A DNA stretch of 64,000 nt. Origin: Dryas octopetala. Taxonomy: Eukaryota > Streptophyta > Magnoliopsida > Rosales > Rosaceae. The stretch lies in contig OY992837.1 of assembly GCA_963921425.1 (NCBI GenBank), forward strand, positions 283,896 through 347,895, read 5' to 3'. Below are positions 23,974-36,439 of this stretch, piece by piece; position 1 is the first letter of the stretch, and every line of letters starts with the position of its first letter. The position numbers were made by a program, and so were the translations under genes. Below the pieces are notes generated by a model that had not been told where the DNA came from, searched no databases, and saw nothing but the letters and a program-made list of their open reading frames with translations.

Positions 23974-26491
23974 ATGATTAGAGGCAAGGACATATACGAC
24001 GTTCTTGCAGCCCTTGTGCCACTCTATGTGGCCATGCTCTTAGCCTATGGTTCAGTCCGGTGGTGGAAGATTTTCACACCGGACCAGTGTTCCGGGATCA
24101 ACCGTTTGGTGGCAGTTTTCGCACTTCCATTACTCTCCTTCCACTTCATCTCCTCGAACAACCCGTACGCAATGGACTACGAGTTCATCGCGGCGGACTG
24201 TCTTCAAAAGGTGGTGATTCTGATTGGTCTCTTTGTCTGGCAAGCCTTGTTCAAGCGCGGCAGCATGGAGTGGGTGATCACGCTCTTCTCCCTCTCCACC
24301 CTGCCCAACACCCTTGTGATGGGCATCCCGCTCTTGAAATCTATGTACGGTGACTTCACCGGCGATCTGATGGTCCAAATAGTCGTACTCCAGAGCGTGA
24401 TCTGGTACACGCTCTTGCTCATCATGTTCGAGTACCGAGGAGCCAAGCTTCTCATCAGCGACCAGTTCCCCGAGACGGCGGGGTCCATCGCTTCCTTCCA
24501 CGTGGACTCCGACGTAGTCTCGCTGAATGAACGGGAGCTGTTGCAGACGGACGCCCATATTGGACAAGATGGGAAGCTTCACGTGGTGGTGAGACCATCA
24601 GCCGCGCCATCTTTGGTGTCGTCACTTGGCCATGGGTTGCATTCTCCCCGAGATTCAAATCTCACCGGGGTCGAGATTTACTCGCTTCAATCCTCCCGAG
24701 TCCCCACCCCGAGGGCTTCCAGCTTCAACCACTTGGATATCTACACCATGTTTAAGCCGCCGAGTCCAAAACATGGATACGCAAGGTTCCAAGAGGCTTT
24801 TGCTGATGTTTGTACGCTGCCAAGGACTTCAAGTTTCGGTGCTGCCGGTGCACTGCCGCCTAACAAGGACCTTCATATGTTTGCTTGGAGGACTTCAAAT
24901 GCATCCACAATTTCCGAAGGGAACCCAAGTCATGCACCCTCCACTCACTTTGGAGCCATTCAATATCCTTCCAGGACTCTGCCTCTTCAACATCAAACTG
25001 CTGCGTCAAAAGGTGACCAAATTAATTTCCTTTTTATAATAGTATCTTATTATTTTACCTGTTTAATAATGAATATATGCTTGTATATTATGCAGGCATG
25101 CATGATTTAATTGAGAATATGAATCCAGAAAGGAAAATGAGTGGAGACGCTGAGCTTGAAATAGAAGAACGAAGCAAGTTTCCAGCAAGTGTGGCTTCAT
25201 ACAGTAGTTCATGTCAGAAGAAGGTGGATATGGAAGGAGGTGTGCCAAAGAAGCACCAAATGCCTCCTGCAAGTGTCATGACCAGGCTTATACTCATCAT
25301 GGTCTGGAGGAAGCTCATTCGAAACCCCAACACCTACTCAAGTCTTCTTGGTGTGGCATGGTCCCTCATATCATACAAGTACTCTCTCTCTCTCTCTCTT
25401 AGTACTATATATTTTATAGTGGTGAATTTTACACGCGAATCTTACTTTTATGAGAAATGTGATCAAGAATCTAATTAATGAGTAAAAATAATACAAATAG
25501 TATTTGTTTTATTAATTGAAATATATTCTATGTAAGTGCCTTTTAGAGTAAATATTACTAACTGATCGATTCATTAACATTAATATTTTCTCTATGTATT
25601 GGCAGGTGGCACATCAAAATGCCATCAATTGTAAGCGGATCCATATCAATATTATCTGATACTGGCTTGGGAATGGCTATGTTCAGTCTCGGTACTTATC
25701 TTCATTAATTGTCTGATTGACCCAAATTTCACATATAAAAGTTTACTTGTTCAAATGAACTTGTGCTTGATAATTAATGATATATGGATCCATCCATTAT
25801 CACTTTTTCTTTTCTTTCCAGGATTATTCATGGCTTTACAACCCAAGATCATAGCTTGTGGCAAATCTGTGGCAATACTTTCAATGGCTGTTAGGTTCTT
25901 GGCTGGCCCAGCAGTGATTGCTGCAACCTCTTTTGCTATTGGCCTTCGTGGAGTTCTTTGGCATGTTGCAATAGTTCAGGTTCACCATCTAATTAACTCT
26001 TCCAACTATAAATACCCTACTCTTTGAATCTTAAGTTGATTAAGATCGAATTTAGTACAATGTACTGCATGTGATATGCAAACTTTAGTCTCCTCATGAC
26101 TATAAATGACCAATGATTATATATGTAATTAAATGCTTAAAATAATTAATATATTTATTTTTTGCAGGCTGCTCTTCCTCAAGGGATTGTTCCCTTTGTA
26201 TTTGCCAAAGAATACAATGTCCACGCAGGCATACTTAGCACAGCGTAAGTTTTTTTTTTAATTAAAAAACCTAAATTTTTTTTTTTTGCCAATATGTTTT
26301 AGTATTAGATATTCTGACATGTTAAGTTGTTAAATTGTTAATCTGATCCGTTATTAAAGTAAAATCATGAAAAAGATGACCAAGAAGCACTCTAACTTGT
26401 ATTTTGGTGTTGCAATTATGACAGGGTCATTTTTGGGATGCTGCTTGCCTTGCCCGTAGCAATACTCTACTATGTTCTTCTCGGGCTCTAG
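23974..26491 (+). CDS. PIN2: PIN2-like auxin efflux carrier, first tandem copy, shortened loop
   Basis: Six exons, 23974-25012, 25096-25378, 25606-25691, 25822-25979, 26168-26244 and 26425-26491, encode 569 residues. PIN proteins export auxin (IAA) across the plasma membrane. The N-terminal membrane block begins [20 protein letters not shown] and contains PDQCSGINR and [12 protein letters not shown]. The C-terminal block has [10 protein letters not shown], the NPxxY-type trafficking motif, and ends YYVLLGL. The start is set by the neighbouring copy (MITGKD). The hydrophilic loop is about 70 residues shorter than in the second copy. Of the three TPRxS phosphosite motifs only the middle one (TPRASSFN) is intact: the first reads SPRDS and the third LPRTS. 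The usual NVH-x-D-I-L-S reads NVHAGILS. All splice sites are intact, so it may still be expressed. It could be subfunctionalised or decaying. Confidence 0.95.
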
Positions 26492-26562
26492 TTTCTGAGA
26501 AAAAATTAAGGCAGCAGAAAAAAAAAATATATATACTACTGTATATCCAAGTCAGGCTTAGG

Positions 26563-29135
26563 CCGATAAATGTAGACTTGACAACGTATCGTGTTTAGCG
26601 TGTTAATTTGTATCACATAAAATTACGCTAAATTCAAATCCGACTCATTAACTTATTGTGTCTAAACATACAAACTCAAACCCGACCTGTTAACTTATTG
26701 TGTCTACATATTCAAACTTAAACTCAAGCTGTTAATTTTCGTGTCCTGTCATGATTTACCCATAAATAACCAACCTTGATAAAACATCATAAAATACCTC
26801 TTGAAAATTTTGCACTAACACATTATATATATAACAAAGTTCTAAAACATATAAGCTATTGAGGTTAGTCCAAGTGGAGAGGGTGAGGGTGGGAGAGCCA
26901 TTATATATTGACATGTGTGCAGCCCTATTTAAGAATTTCTCTCCTATGCATAATTCTCATTGGAGACGAATTACAATGTAATCCTTTAATGAAGTCCATT
27001 AGCCCTCGTTTGGAAGTTGGAATTAGTTGGAGCTCGATAAATTTTATCAAAATGGACAACAATTCTAATAAATATTTGCCCACCTAAAAGCTTTCAGACT
27101 ATACTAAAATTCTAGATCAAAGCCTAAACTACTTGAGTCTAATTGACCTGAAATGAGACATGAGTACATTATGGGTCTCGAACATGACTTTTAGTCCAAT
27201 TTCGGCCTATCGTGTCCAAAATACATGTTGTTGCCTAAATTTAGACTCGGCTGTCAACGGGATATGAACTCCAATCTGATCGAGATGGGTCCTTCTAGGT
27301 GATGTGAGGATAGACTGTGTACTCTGCAAGACAAAAGTGTCGAGGTGAACAAGAAAGACACCGGCGCTCAAGTCAATGCTAAATAAAAGGTTTTGGATGA
27401 ATTTCTTTAGTTGTGAGGTTTAATTATCGTATTGCTTCTATATATATAGACATAATTACATAGGTGTTGGAGTTACAAGCAAAGACTCTTCCCAAGATAC
27501 ACCTTACTTGATGTACAAGATAGAACTATCAAGAACTACCTCTACCAGTCGGTAGGTTCGACCAAAAAAAAAAAAGTCAGTAGGTTGACAGAGTAAATGT
27601 GAGTGCCAGTAATGTGTCTACCCATACCTGAATAGTGGTGACACAATTTATACGGGTCATAAATGAGATCTCCAACAGGTCGCTGAAAGGAAAGGTATAT
27701 CAACCCATTGTTGCCACGTGGTGATTGACCCGACCCGAAGGGGTACAGTTTTGTTGTGCACCCTCTTGGTTGGGTCCACGTGGTGGGTTGATGAGGTGGT
27801 ATGTGCACGGAGTGTTCGTGCTTCTTCTTGGTCCAGGTGGATGTGGGTTGCTTGTTCGAGACTTCGGCTCACTTGCCCAATAATTGGGCTTTCTGAGGCG
27901 AGCATTTGAGGTCAGGCTCGTTGCTCTTGGGCCTTTGGGTCGGTGGTCTCAAGTTGGGTTGGCGACTTGAGTGTCTTAATGCTTGGTAGTTCTGCTGAGC
28001 GTATGGTGTAATGTTGAAATAATACATAATTTTGTGATCCAATTCCAGCAACTAAACAATGTCAATGGTATATATATTTTTCTGTTATGGAAGAAAAACT
28101 AATCAGGGTGGGATTCCACATTTAGCCTTATTTGTAGGATTTCGATAATTAAAACCGTCTACTTTTTTTGTCTTCATTAAAGGATCGTTCTTGCAAAATA
28201 TTAGATTAATTGAATCATTTGACCGTTGATTAAATGATCACCATTTCAAATGTTTATCGAAAATATTTTATTCATCTATTAATTTGATCAAAGTTTGATA
28301 GCTTAATGACCGGTTTTCGATTTGTTTAATTTTTTGTAAAAATGATATTTGAATATAAACTTAAAAAATAGTCGACGATTTGGATCGTTAAAATATAATG
28401 TGAAATAAACCTCACATATACTTTATATTTTCTTTGGCATATTATATATATATATATATGATATATCTCCGGTTACTCAACTTAGATTGATAAATATGTA
28501 TCATGATCTATACTATTAATATAGAATCCCATACTTGAAGCTCTATCTATGTGGGGTTCTCTTCCTTTTTTTTGTGTGATTTCCTTCTTTTTCTTCTTGT
28601 TTATGGTGATATCAAGTATCCAAGGCAGATTAATTGAGTGGCCAAGATTAGTTTAAATTCAGAAAACCGCAAACATGGTAAATGCATAGAAGCAAAATCC
28701 AGACAGAAGATCCTTTCTGCTACCGCATGCAGGTGACTGCAAATTGGCGAAAACATGTGCTTGAACGACTACAGTGGCGCTTAGTTAGGTTTCTCTCTTA
28801 CTGCAAAACACACACACCTCCTCTATAATCCAACCCATCCATTCACATTTAGCTCAAAACCTCTACATATAAACTTTTATAAAATTAAACATTAATTAGC
28901 AGGTAGCACAGATTTTTGTACACAAACTTGAATGTAAATTAAAAATATTGTTCCGTTTTTTATTGCGGTCAGCACCCTCTGCCACTGCCACCCTTTTCTG
29001 TGTCCACACTCGGACAGGTTCTCATTTAAAAACAAGTCGTTCTGTGTTTCTTGTCGAGGTTGTTGGTGCATCTTCCTTTTAAGAGCGAGAGGACATACAA
29101 CAAAGCATTGATTTCCCTCTTCCTCTCTATCTCTC
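26563..29135. other. Spacer between the two PIN2 copies
   Basis: Just behind the first copy, about 26580-26760, is a degenerate repeat with two units of about 43 bp containing ttaacttattgtgtct. The stretch from about 27240 to 27990 is less AT-rich and looks like a remnant of a larger element, but I could not define its ends or family. A possible short TIR element lies at about 28145-28390. The last few hundred bases should be the promoter of the second copy. Confidence 0.45.
28145..28390. mobile_element. Possible decayed TIR element
   Basis: aaaccgtctactttttttgt near 28157 resembles the reverse complement of aaaaaatagtcgacgattt near 28367, and the similarity continues inward weakly for about 50 bp. 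No target duplication was seen. Low support. Confidence 0.3.
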
Positions 29136-29216
29136 TGATGAAAACAGTGAGAAACGTTTCTTGTAAAAAGTTTCCAGCTTAAGCAAGAAAAGCCACACCG
29201 CGCGATCTCCTTGATG

Positions 29217-31676
29217 ATGATTACAGGCAAGGACATATATGATGTTCTGGCAGCCATTGTGCCACTGTATGTGGCCATGATCTTAGCCTACGGGTCAGTC
29301 CGGTGGTGGAAGATTTTCACACCGGACCAGTGTTCCGGGATCAACCGTTTCGTGGCTGTTTTCGCCGTTCCATTACTCTCCTTCCACTTCATCTCCTCCA
29401 ATGACCCGTACGCAATGGACTATCAGTTCATCGCGGCGGACTCTCTTCAAAAGGTGATCATTCTGACGGCTCTGTTTCTCTGGCAAACGTTCTCGAAGCG
29501 TGGCAGCATCGAGTGGATGATCACCCTGTTTTCTCTGTCCACCCTCCCCAACACCCTGGTGATGGGCATCCCGCTCCTCAAGGCCATGTATGGCGACTTC
29601 TCGGGCAATCTGATGGTCCAAATAGTAGTACTCCAGAGCGTGATTTGGTACACGCTGATGCTCTTCATGTTTGAGTACAGAGGAGCCAAGCTCCTGATTC
29701 GCGAGCAGTTCCCGGAGACCGCGGGGTCCATCACCTCCTTCCGGGTGGACTCCGACGTGGTCTCGCTCAACGGACGTGAGCCGTTGCAGACGGACGCGGA
29801 GATTGGAGAAGATGGGAAGCTCCACGTGGTGGTGAAACGATCCGCTGCGTCGTCTATGGTGTCCTCTTTCAACAAGTCACATGGGTTCAATTCTCTAACT
29901 TCGATTACTCCCCGAGCCTCCAATCTCACCGGCGTCGAGATCTACTCCGTGCAATCCTCCCGAGAACCCACCCCGAGGGCTTCCAGCTTCAACCAGACCG
30001 ATTTCTACGCCATGTTTAATGCCAGCAAGGCTCCCAGTCCCAAACATGGATGCCAGCCAGGGGGTTCTGGTTCTGGTGATTTTTTTTCCGTGCAGTCTTC
30101 GAAAGGAGCAACGCCAAGGACTTCCAACTTTGATGAGGAGATGTTGAAGATAAGCAAGAAGAAAAGGGAGGCTAGGAGTATGAGTGGGGAGCTTTTTAAT
30201 GCTGCTCTGGGTTCATACCCGCCTCCGAATCCCATGTTTTCGGGGTCTACCAGTGGTGGCCCAAAGAAGAAAGAGAGTGGTAGCAGTGCTGCTGCTGCTG
30301 CTGCTGCTGCTTTGCAGCCTAACAAGGAGCTTCATATGTTTGTTTGGAGTTCTAGTACTGCTTCCCCAGTTTCGGAAGGGAATCTCAGACATGCACTCAA
30401 TCCACCTGCCTCCTCTCATCCTTCCAAGCCTGTGCCTCTTCATCAGGAAACTGCTGCTTCAAAAGGTAATATTAATTGGAGTCACTGATTGTGTCAGCTT
30501 TCATGTTCATATTTTAGTTGTTGTAAATAAATAAGATCAGACTGAACCAAATTTGATTAAATCAAACAATAATGGGAGACTCGTCCATTTTTTACCAAAT
30601 CTGCTTACGAAATAACTTGTCGGTACATATCTTTGTTTCTATGTTTGAAAATAGATAAAAAGAACGTTCATATATATTAGACCCATAATTAAATAAATGA
30701 AATACAATCATATCACTTGCTGAACATGCAAAATGTTATAACAGAATTTGATGATTTATCAGCATCGATCAGAGCAAATTAATAATGTCATATCCCACCC
30801 AAACCATATTTGTCTCTTCGTAAACTGCTAGGAAAGTAGTTGCATCAGCACTCCTGGTTAATTCACATGCACCCTAGCTAGCAACTGGACAAGAATTTTT
30901 GTTTTTCTACAACAAAAACATGAAGCGAATTGATTCATTTTCTCGAGATCGATCTGATTGCTTCTTTTTCATGAATTCTCTTTCTGTCTTTCTTTTTTCT
31001 CAAAATATATGGATCAATATTCTTGAATATAATTAATTTGATTTAAATGGTTGTATATATGTTATGCAGGCGTGCATGAATTAATTGAGAACATGAGTCC
31101 TGGAAGGAAAATGAGTGGAGATAGGGAGCTTGAAATAGAAGAAGGAAGCAAGTTTCCAGCAAGTGTGTCTCCCTATAGCAGTTCATGTCAGAAAAAGGTG
31201 GCCATGGAAGGAGGTGTGCCAAAGAAACACCAAATGCCTCCTGCAAGTGTCATGAGTAGGCTTATACTCATCATGGTCTGGAGGAAGCTCATTCGAAACC
31301 CCAACACCTACTCAAGCCTTCTTGGTGTGGCATGGTCCCTCATATCATACAAGTACTCTCTCTCTCTCTCTAAAAAGACTATTACTATACTCACCAACAT
31401 ATATTTACCAACTTGTGCGCCATAATTTTCTATTTATTCAGACCTGGGTTCACTATAAACGTCATTTATTTATAACTGAGTAAAATTGTTCTTTATTTGG
31501 TAAACAAATTTGGTGGGTTTAATTTTTTTTTTTTTTTTAAGAAATTGTTCAAAATATTATGAATAATGCTACATACACTATATTTACTCAAAATATCTTA
31601 TATTTTATAATAGTGAATCACACACGTGAATTTTAATTTTGTAAGATATATTTGTTCAATACATGGGAAAATGAGA

Positions 31677-31710
<34 letters not shown>

Positions 31711-32781
31711 TATGAATATTTCCATTGAGATATGTTCAATTAGTATATGTTACCAACAACTGATTAACTAAATTTGATATTAATTCAATGTATTGGCAGG
31801 TGGCACATCAAGATGCCATCCATTGTAAGTGGATCCATATCTATATTATCTGACGCTGGCTTGGGAATGGCTATGTTCAGTCTCGGTACTTATCTTCAAT
31901 TGACTCACTGACCTAAATATATTAACATATTAAAGTGTACTTATCCAAATGAAAATTTTTGCTTGTTAATTAATGTTTGAATCCATCCATTATCGATCAC
32001 TTCTTTTTTCTCAGGATTATTCATGGCTTTACAACCAAAGATCATAGCTTGTGGAAAATCTGTGGCAATATTTTCAATGGCTGTTAGGTTCTTGACAGGC
32101 CCAGCAGTGATTGCTGCAACCTCCATTGCTATTGGTCTTCGTGGAGTTCTTTTGCATGTTGCAATAGTTCAGGTTCACCGTCTAACTATATATACCCTAC
32201 TCTTTAAATCTTAAGTTAATTAATTAAGATTGATTAAGACAATATATGTAACTAGATATTGCAAACTTTTCCTCATAAGTATAAATGCCCCAATTAAGAT
32301 TATATGTAATTTTGGTACTAAGATTATATAAGTAATTAAGTAATTAATTAAATGCTTAAAATAGTAATAATTTTTTTTTTGTTTGCAGGCTGCTCTTCCT
32401 CAGGGGATTGTTCCTTTTGTATTTGCCAAGGAATACAATGTCCACGCAGACATACTTAGCACTGCGTAAGTTTTTTCTTTTAATGTAAAAAAAACTCCAC
32501 AAATAATTTACCAATAAAGGTATCAAAAAGTGGAAATGTCCGATTACTAAACATGAATTATTATATGTAGGTTGTCAAACTATTAATTTGTGTGAATGTT
32601 TGATTTCGATTCACAATCTGACAACATAATATGATAAAAAGAATATTATATATACATTAAAAAGATGACGAAGAAGGGACTCTGACTTGTATTATGGCAT
32701 TGCAATTATTGCAGGGTCATTTTTGGAATGCTGGTTGCCTTGCCCATAACAATACTCTACTATGTTCTTCTTGGGCTCTAG
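29217..32781 (+). CDS. PIN2: PIN2 auxin efflux carrier, second tandem copy, full-length loop
   Basis: Six exons, 29217-30465, 31070-31352, 31800-31885, 32015-32172, 32389-32465 and 32715-32781, encode 639 residues, close to the 647 I recall for Arabidopsis PIN2/EIR1/AGR1. It starts [20 protein letters not shown]. The loop has all three phosphosite motifs, [16 protein letters not shown] and TPRTSNFD, which in Arabidopsis PINs are substrates of PINOID/AGC3 kinases and steer polarity. It also has RSMSGELF and [10 protein letters not shown], typical of canonical long PINs. The C-terminal block holds [22 protein letters not shown] and LGL. Exons 2-6 have exactly the same lengths as in the first copy. 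PIN2 drives shootward auxin flow in the root epidermis and gravitropism; that role is inferred from orthology. Intron 1 is 604 bp against 83 bp in the other copy. Confidence 0.97.
30288..30311 (+). repeat. (GCT)8 coding microsatellite, poly-alanine
   Basis: Eight GCT codons in the hydrophilic loop of the second PIN2 copy encode eight alanines. The first copy lacks the tract. Confidence 0.95.
31678..31708. repeat. (TA)n microsatellite
   Basis: About fifteen TA units in intron 2 of the second PIN2 copy, absent at the matching place in the first copy. Confidence 0.95.
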
Positions 32782-32844
32782 TTTATGAGAAAATGAAGGC
32801 GGAAGAACAAATATATACTACTGTATATCCAAGTCAGGCTTAGG

Positions 32845-35795
32845 TGGATGCATATATAGATCATAAATGTCTTTAAAGGATCAAAGTCATATGTGTGCAT
32901 GCCATTGGATTCAGTGTTCAACAAGGAAATAACATATATATCATATGATCCTCGATCTGCATGTGACAAATTGAGTCTTGATATAGTAGCCTTCAATATT
33001 TTTGCTCCTTCATGTTAGTATTATATTAGATAGAAATTAAGTAATAGAATAGATCTTAGAAAGTTAGAGAAGGGTTAAATTTTTACCTTTTGTTTTCTTG
33101 GGTTCAGATTTTTATGTGTATTAATTTGATATTTGTTACACCAATATCATTGTAGCTAGCTCTTTGCTTAACTTTGACCCTAAATCCAGGTAACAATTAA
33201 TGTACTCCGATCTAACTTCATGCATTTTGTTTATGTTTTTTTATTTGTTGGGGTTTGGATCAGCAAATTGAAGAGATTCTGTTTTGATGTTTCTGAGAAA
33301 TATCATTGACTTATTGCTGAGGTTCTAGCATACTGCTGACTCATTTATCTATGCTTGGGATCAGTGTGGCCCTCAAATATTTTTTTTAAAAAGGGGGAAG
33401 TTGGGGAATGACTACTAGCAAATTATTAGCTTTCTAATGGGTTTCAATCGCTGGGTATGTTGCATGAATACTTAAATAGGTCTCAATTCTATTGTTTAGG
33501 TGTATATATAGCTAAAGGGTAGAATTAAAACCTATATTTATCTCAAAAATTGGGTCTGCCGATCCTTTTGATTATAGGTAGGTCTGAACATTGCAAATTA
33601 GAATTACACATTTAAATAAAAATCTTTTTTATTAATGACTCAAATTAATAGTTTAACAACATAACAATATAAGTTCATGAGGTTCGTAATTATTAATATT
33701 TATGGCTTGAGAGAAAAGATAAGAGAGAGAGAGAGAGAGAGAACCGAAAGAGTCTACATTGTATTGATAAGCTTCTGTAACAATTACACATAGAGTCGAT
33801 CTTAGACTATATAGAAGTCCTACAATTGGGCTTAACCATCCTAACTAATATATCCTAACAAACTCAATAAATCAGTAAAGCTAACAGAGTGGGACTCATA
33901 TACTAACAACACTTGCACACCCAACACACTCCCATCAAATTATAACCTCCACAGATATCTCTCCATACATCTAATGAAGTATTTTTCTTTGAATAAATGG
34001 AATCAAAGGGGAATCTTTGAAATGTTTCTGACTCATGACTCATGATCTCATCAGAGTCAGAGTAATATCTCTACTTGCAATTAAAAGATTTTATCTCTCC
34101 TGAGGCTGCAGGGATTCATATATCAAGAATTGGGTGCCTCATTCTTTTAAATAGGAAGAGAGAGAGATATATATACATTATACATATATTTAGATGATGT
34201 TGGCTAAGATTTGGTGCTAAATATTGAGCTGACTTTATAATTACTTACTTTGGATGTGAATTGAAAATTAGTAATCAATGGCAAGGTCTAGTTAGCTTCA
34301 AATGCATAGTTCCAAATCTTACCTTTTTAAAAAGCATTGCTTTGTGCAGTCTTGGTGATATTCTAACGGTTGAAGCATGTGACCCTACTGATCAAAAAGG
34401 GGCTGCTCCTGCAGAGTGAAAATTAAATTTGGATTCACATTACATTGTTCTTGTAGATATATATATATATATATATATATATAATTGCATTTTATCGAAG
34501 ACAGATTTGATGTTTGTTTGTTTATAATATTATTACGTCCGGTAGACAAAAGCATTTTGTATTGCAAATTGACCATATATAATCTGCATTCAGATTTCAG
34601 GTCTTGAATTCTGCATTATCTTATCAGACTAACATATGCAATGATATATATATGATGCATCATGCATGCATATTACTATCTTCCAAAACCTTCGTTTTAA
34701 TAACTCTGAGCTAGCTAGAATTGGCTTTTATAGATTCATCTCATCCAATTTAGATCTAATATGCAAGTTTATTAATCATTTTGCCCTACAATTGACTGAC
34801 AAGTTTATTAATCATTCCATTTAAAGTTGCTCAAACGACTAATAAATTTTGAGAAACTGTGTGGACCATGGATAATCATTGTTGGTCTAAATTTGTAAAC
34901 GTTGAAATTAATAACTCACGATCAAAAGTTTAAGTTTGTAAGCCGAGAGTCGACATAATTAGTATATATAAACTTATTAGACATTTTTAATTATGACGTG
35001 ACTTTTAGATAGTCATACATGATACAAATAATCCCTTGATCTTCTAAGTGACTTACAAATTCTGATATGTGAACTTTTTTAATTAAGGGTTAAATTATAT
35101 GCTTGGTAGTTTGATACTATATTAGTTAAGTGATTATAATTAGAGAGATTTGTTGAATATTTACCGCCTTATTAAACCCTTAGTCTATCCGATGCCATGC
35201 GCAACTAATGCTCAACTTACACTAACATAATGCTTGCAAAGTTGCAAACCTCCATAATATAATATGAAGTTTCATTAGCATGGTGGGAAAGGACCAAATG
35301 CTTATAGGAAGGATGGGGTCCTTTGTTTGTCCTACAAACATTAGATAAGATCACAAGATTCAAAACAATACATGTGTTTAGTTTCTTGGTATCACATCAA
35401 GGTGATCCAGACAGCACTTTGAATAGACAATAACTATTAGTATTTAGGAATAGATATGGAAAATTATTAAAATCGTGAAAGCTAAGTTAGACTAGGAAAA
35501 TTATATTAATATTTGTTTGGTATTTTCTATATTATCTATATTATTATTGCCAATTTGCCATTGCTTGTATAATATAGTGTAATATTGCTTTCTCACGTGG
35601 GCAGCCAAGCGAGTGTCTGTTTTAGTGTTAATTAAATTGAAATTAGAAGTGCACATGAAGGTGTTCTTCAGTTCCTGTCATCTCTGAGACATCTCTGCAA
35701 TAAACAAACAGAGTTGAGCAGTTCCTGTAAACCTTAGTGGACACCATGCATTAAGTGCACCAAAAGCTGTGGCCCATGTGAATATGTGGATATGG

Positions 35796-35841
<46 letters not shown>

Positions 35842-36439
35842 CTGACTCTGAGTAGTCTCTTGTGGGTTTCTCTCTGTTCTGTGGGTCTGTGTTTGTGTGC
35901 GTGAGAATCAATCTAGTAGTAATAATATAATGAGTTTCTAATGAGTTCCAATTTCCAAGGTTCAGAATCACAACTTCAGCAAATCAAATGTCTGGGTTTC
36001 CGAATGAATGAAAGGTGTACACTACATTATACAAGGAAAGTTGGTCCATTGTTAGACTGTTCTATTTTAGATACAATTTACTGCTGTACACACCAAACTT
36101 TATTCAACTAATTACACATCATTCAACAAAGTTTAGTAAATAAATTTGTTGAACTTTGTGTTATTCTTACATAATGACTAGGTCAAATCACACTTATAAA
36201 TTGGATGAATATGCAACAGATTTGGGTAGAAGTGTTGACCAAATTGCTTCAGCAACTATAAAATAATTATGGAAAAAGAAATTATTAATCAGAAAAAAAA
36301 AAAAATAGGGCTAAGAAAGGCAGCTCCTACACTCATAGTTTATCCCCCCGCACCTAAAAATTAATATTTTATCATTTTTAAAACACTCAATGAAAGAGTT
36401 CCAAAAACTAAGGAGTGAGAAGTGTTTTCTCATCTATGT
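32845..36439. other. Intergenic behind the second PIN2 copy
   Basis: AT-rich with microsatellites: GA at 33722-33742, TA at 34457-34483 and CT at 35799-35837. The frame at 35678-35971 (-) is mostly the translated CT tract. No gene is recognised. Confidence 0.5.
35799..35837. repeat. (CT)n microsatellite
   Basis: About nineteen CT units in intergenic DNA. Confidence 0.95.

Noticed and set aside
27240-27990. Possible terminal repeat or large element remnant between the PIN2 genes
   Set aside because: Base composition and phrases look element-derived, but no paired ends, target duplication or coding domain could be defined, so no family is named.
23974-32781. PIN1 or PIN3/4/7 as identity of the carriers
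   Set aside because: [13 protein letters not shown], the RSMSGELF region and TPRxS spacing match PIN2; the PIN1 start (MITAADFYHV) and PIN3 start (MISWHDLYTV) do not fit.
33700-33960. Possible retroelement-derived piece next to a GA tract
   Set aside because: Only a vague likeness in wording; no ends, repeats or coding trace were found.
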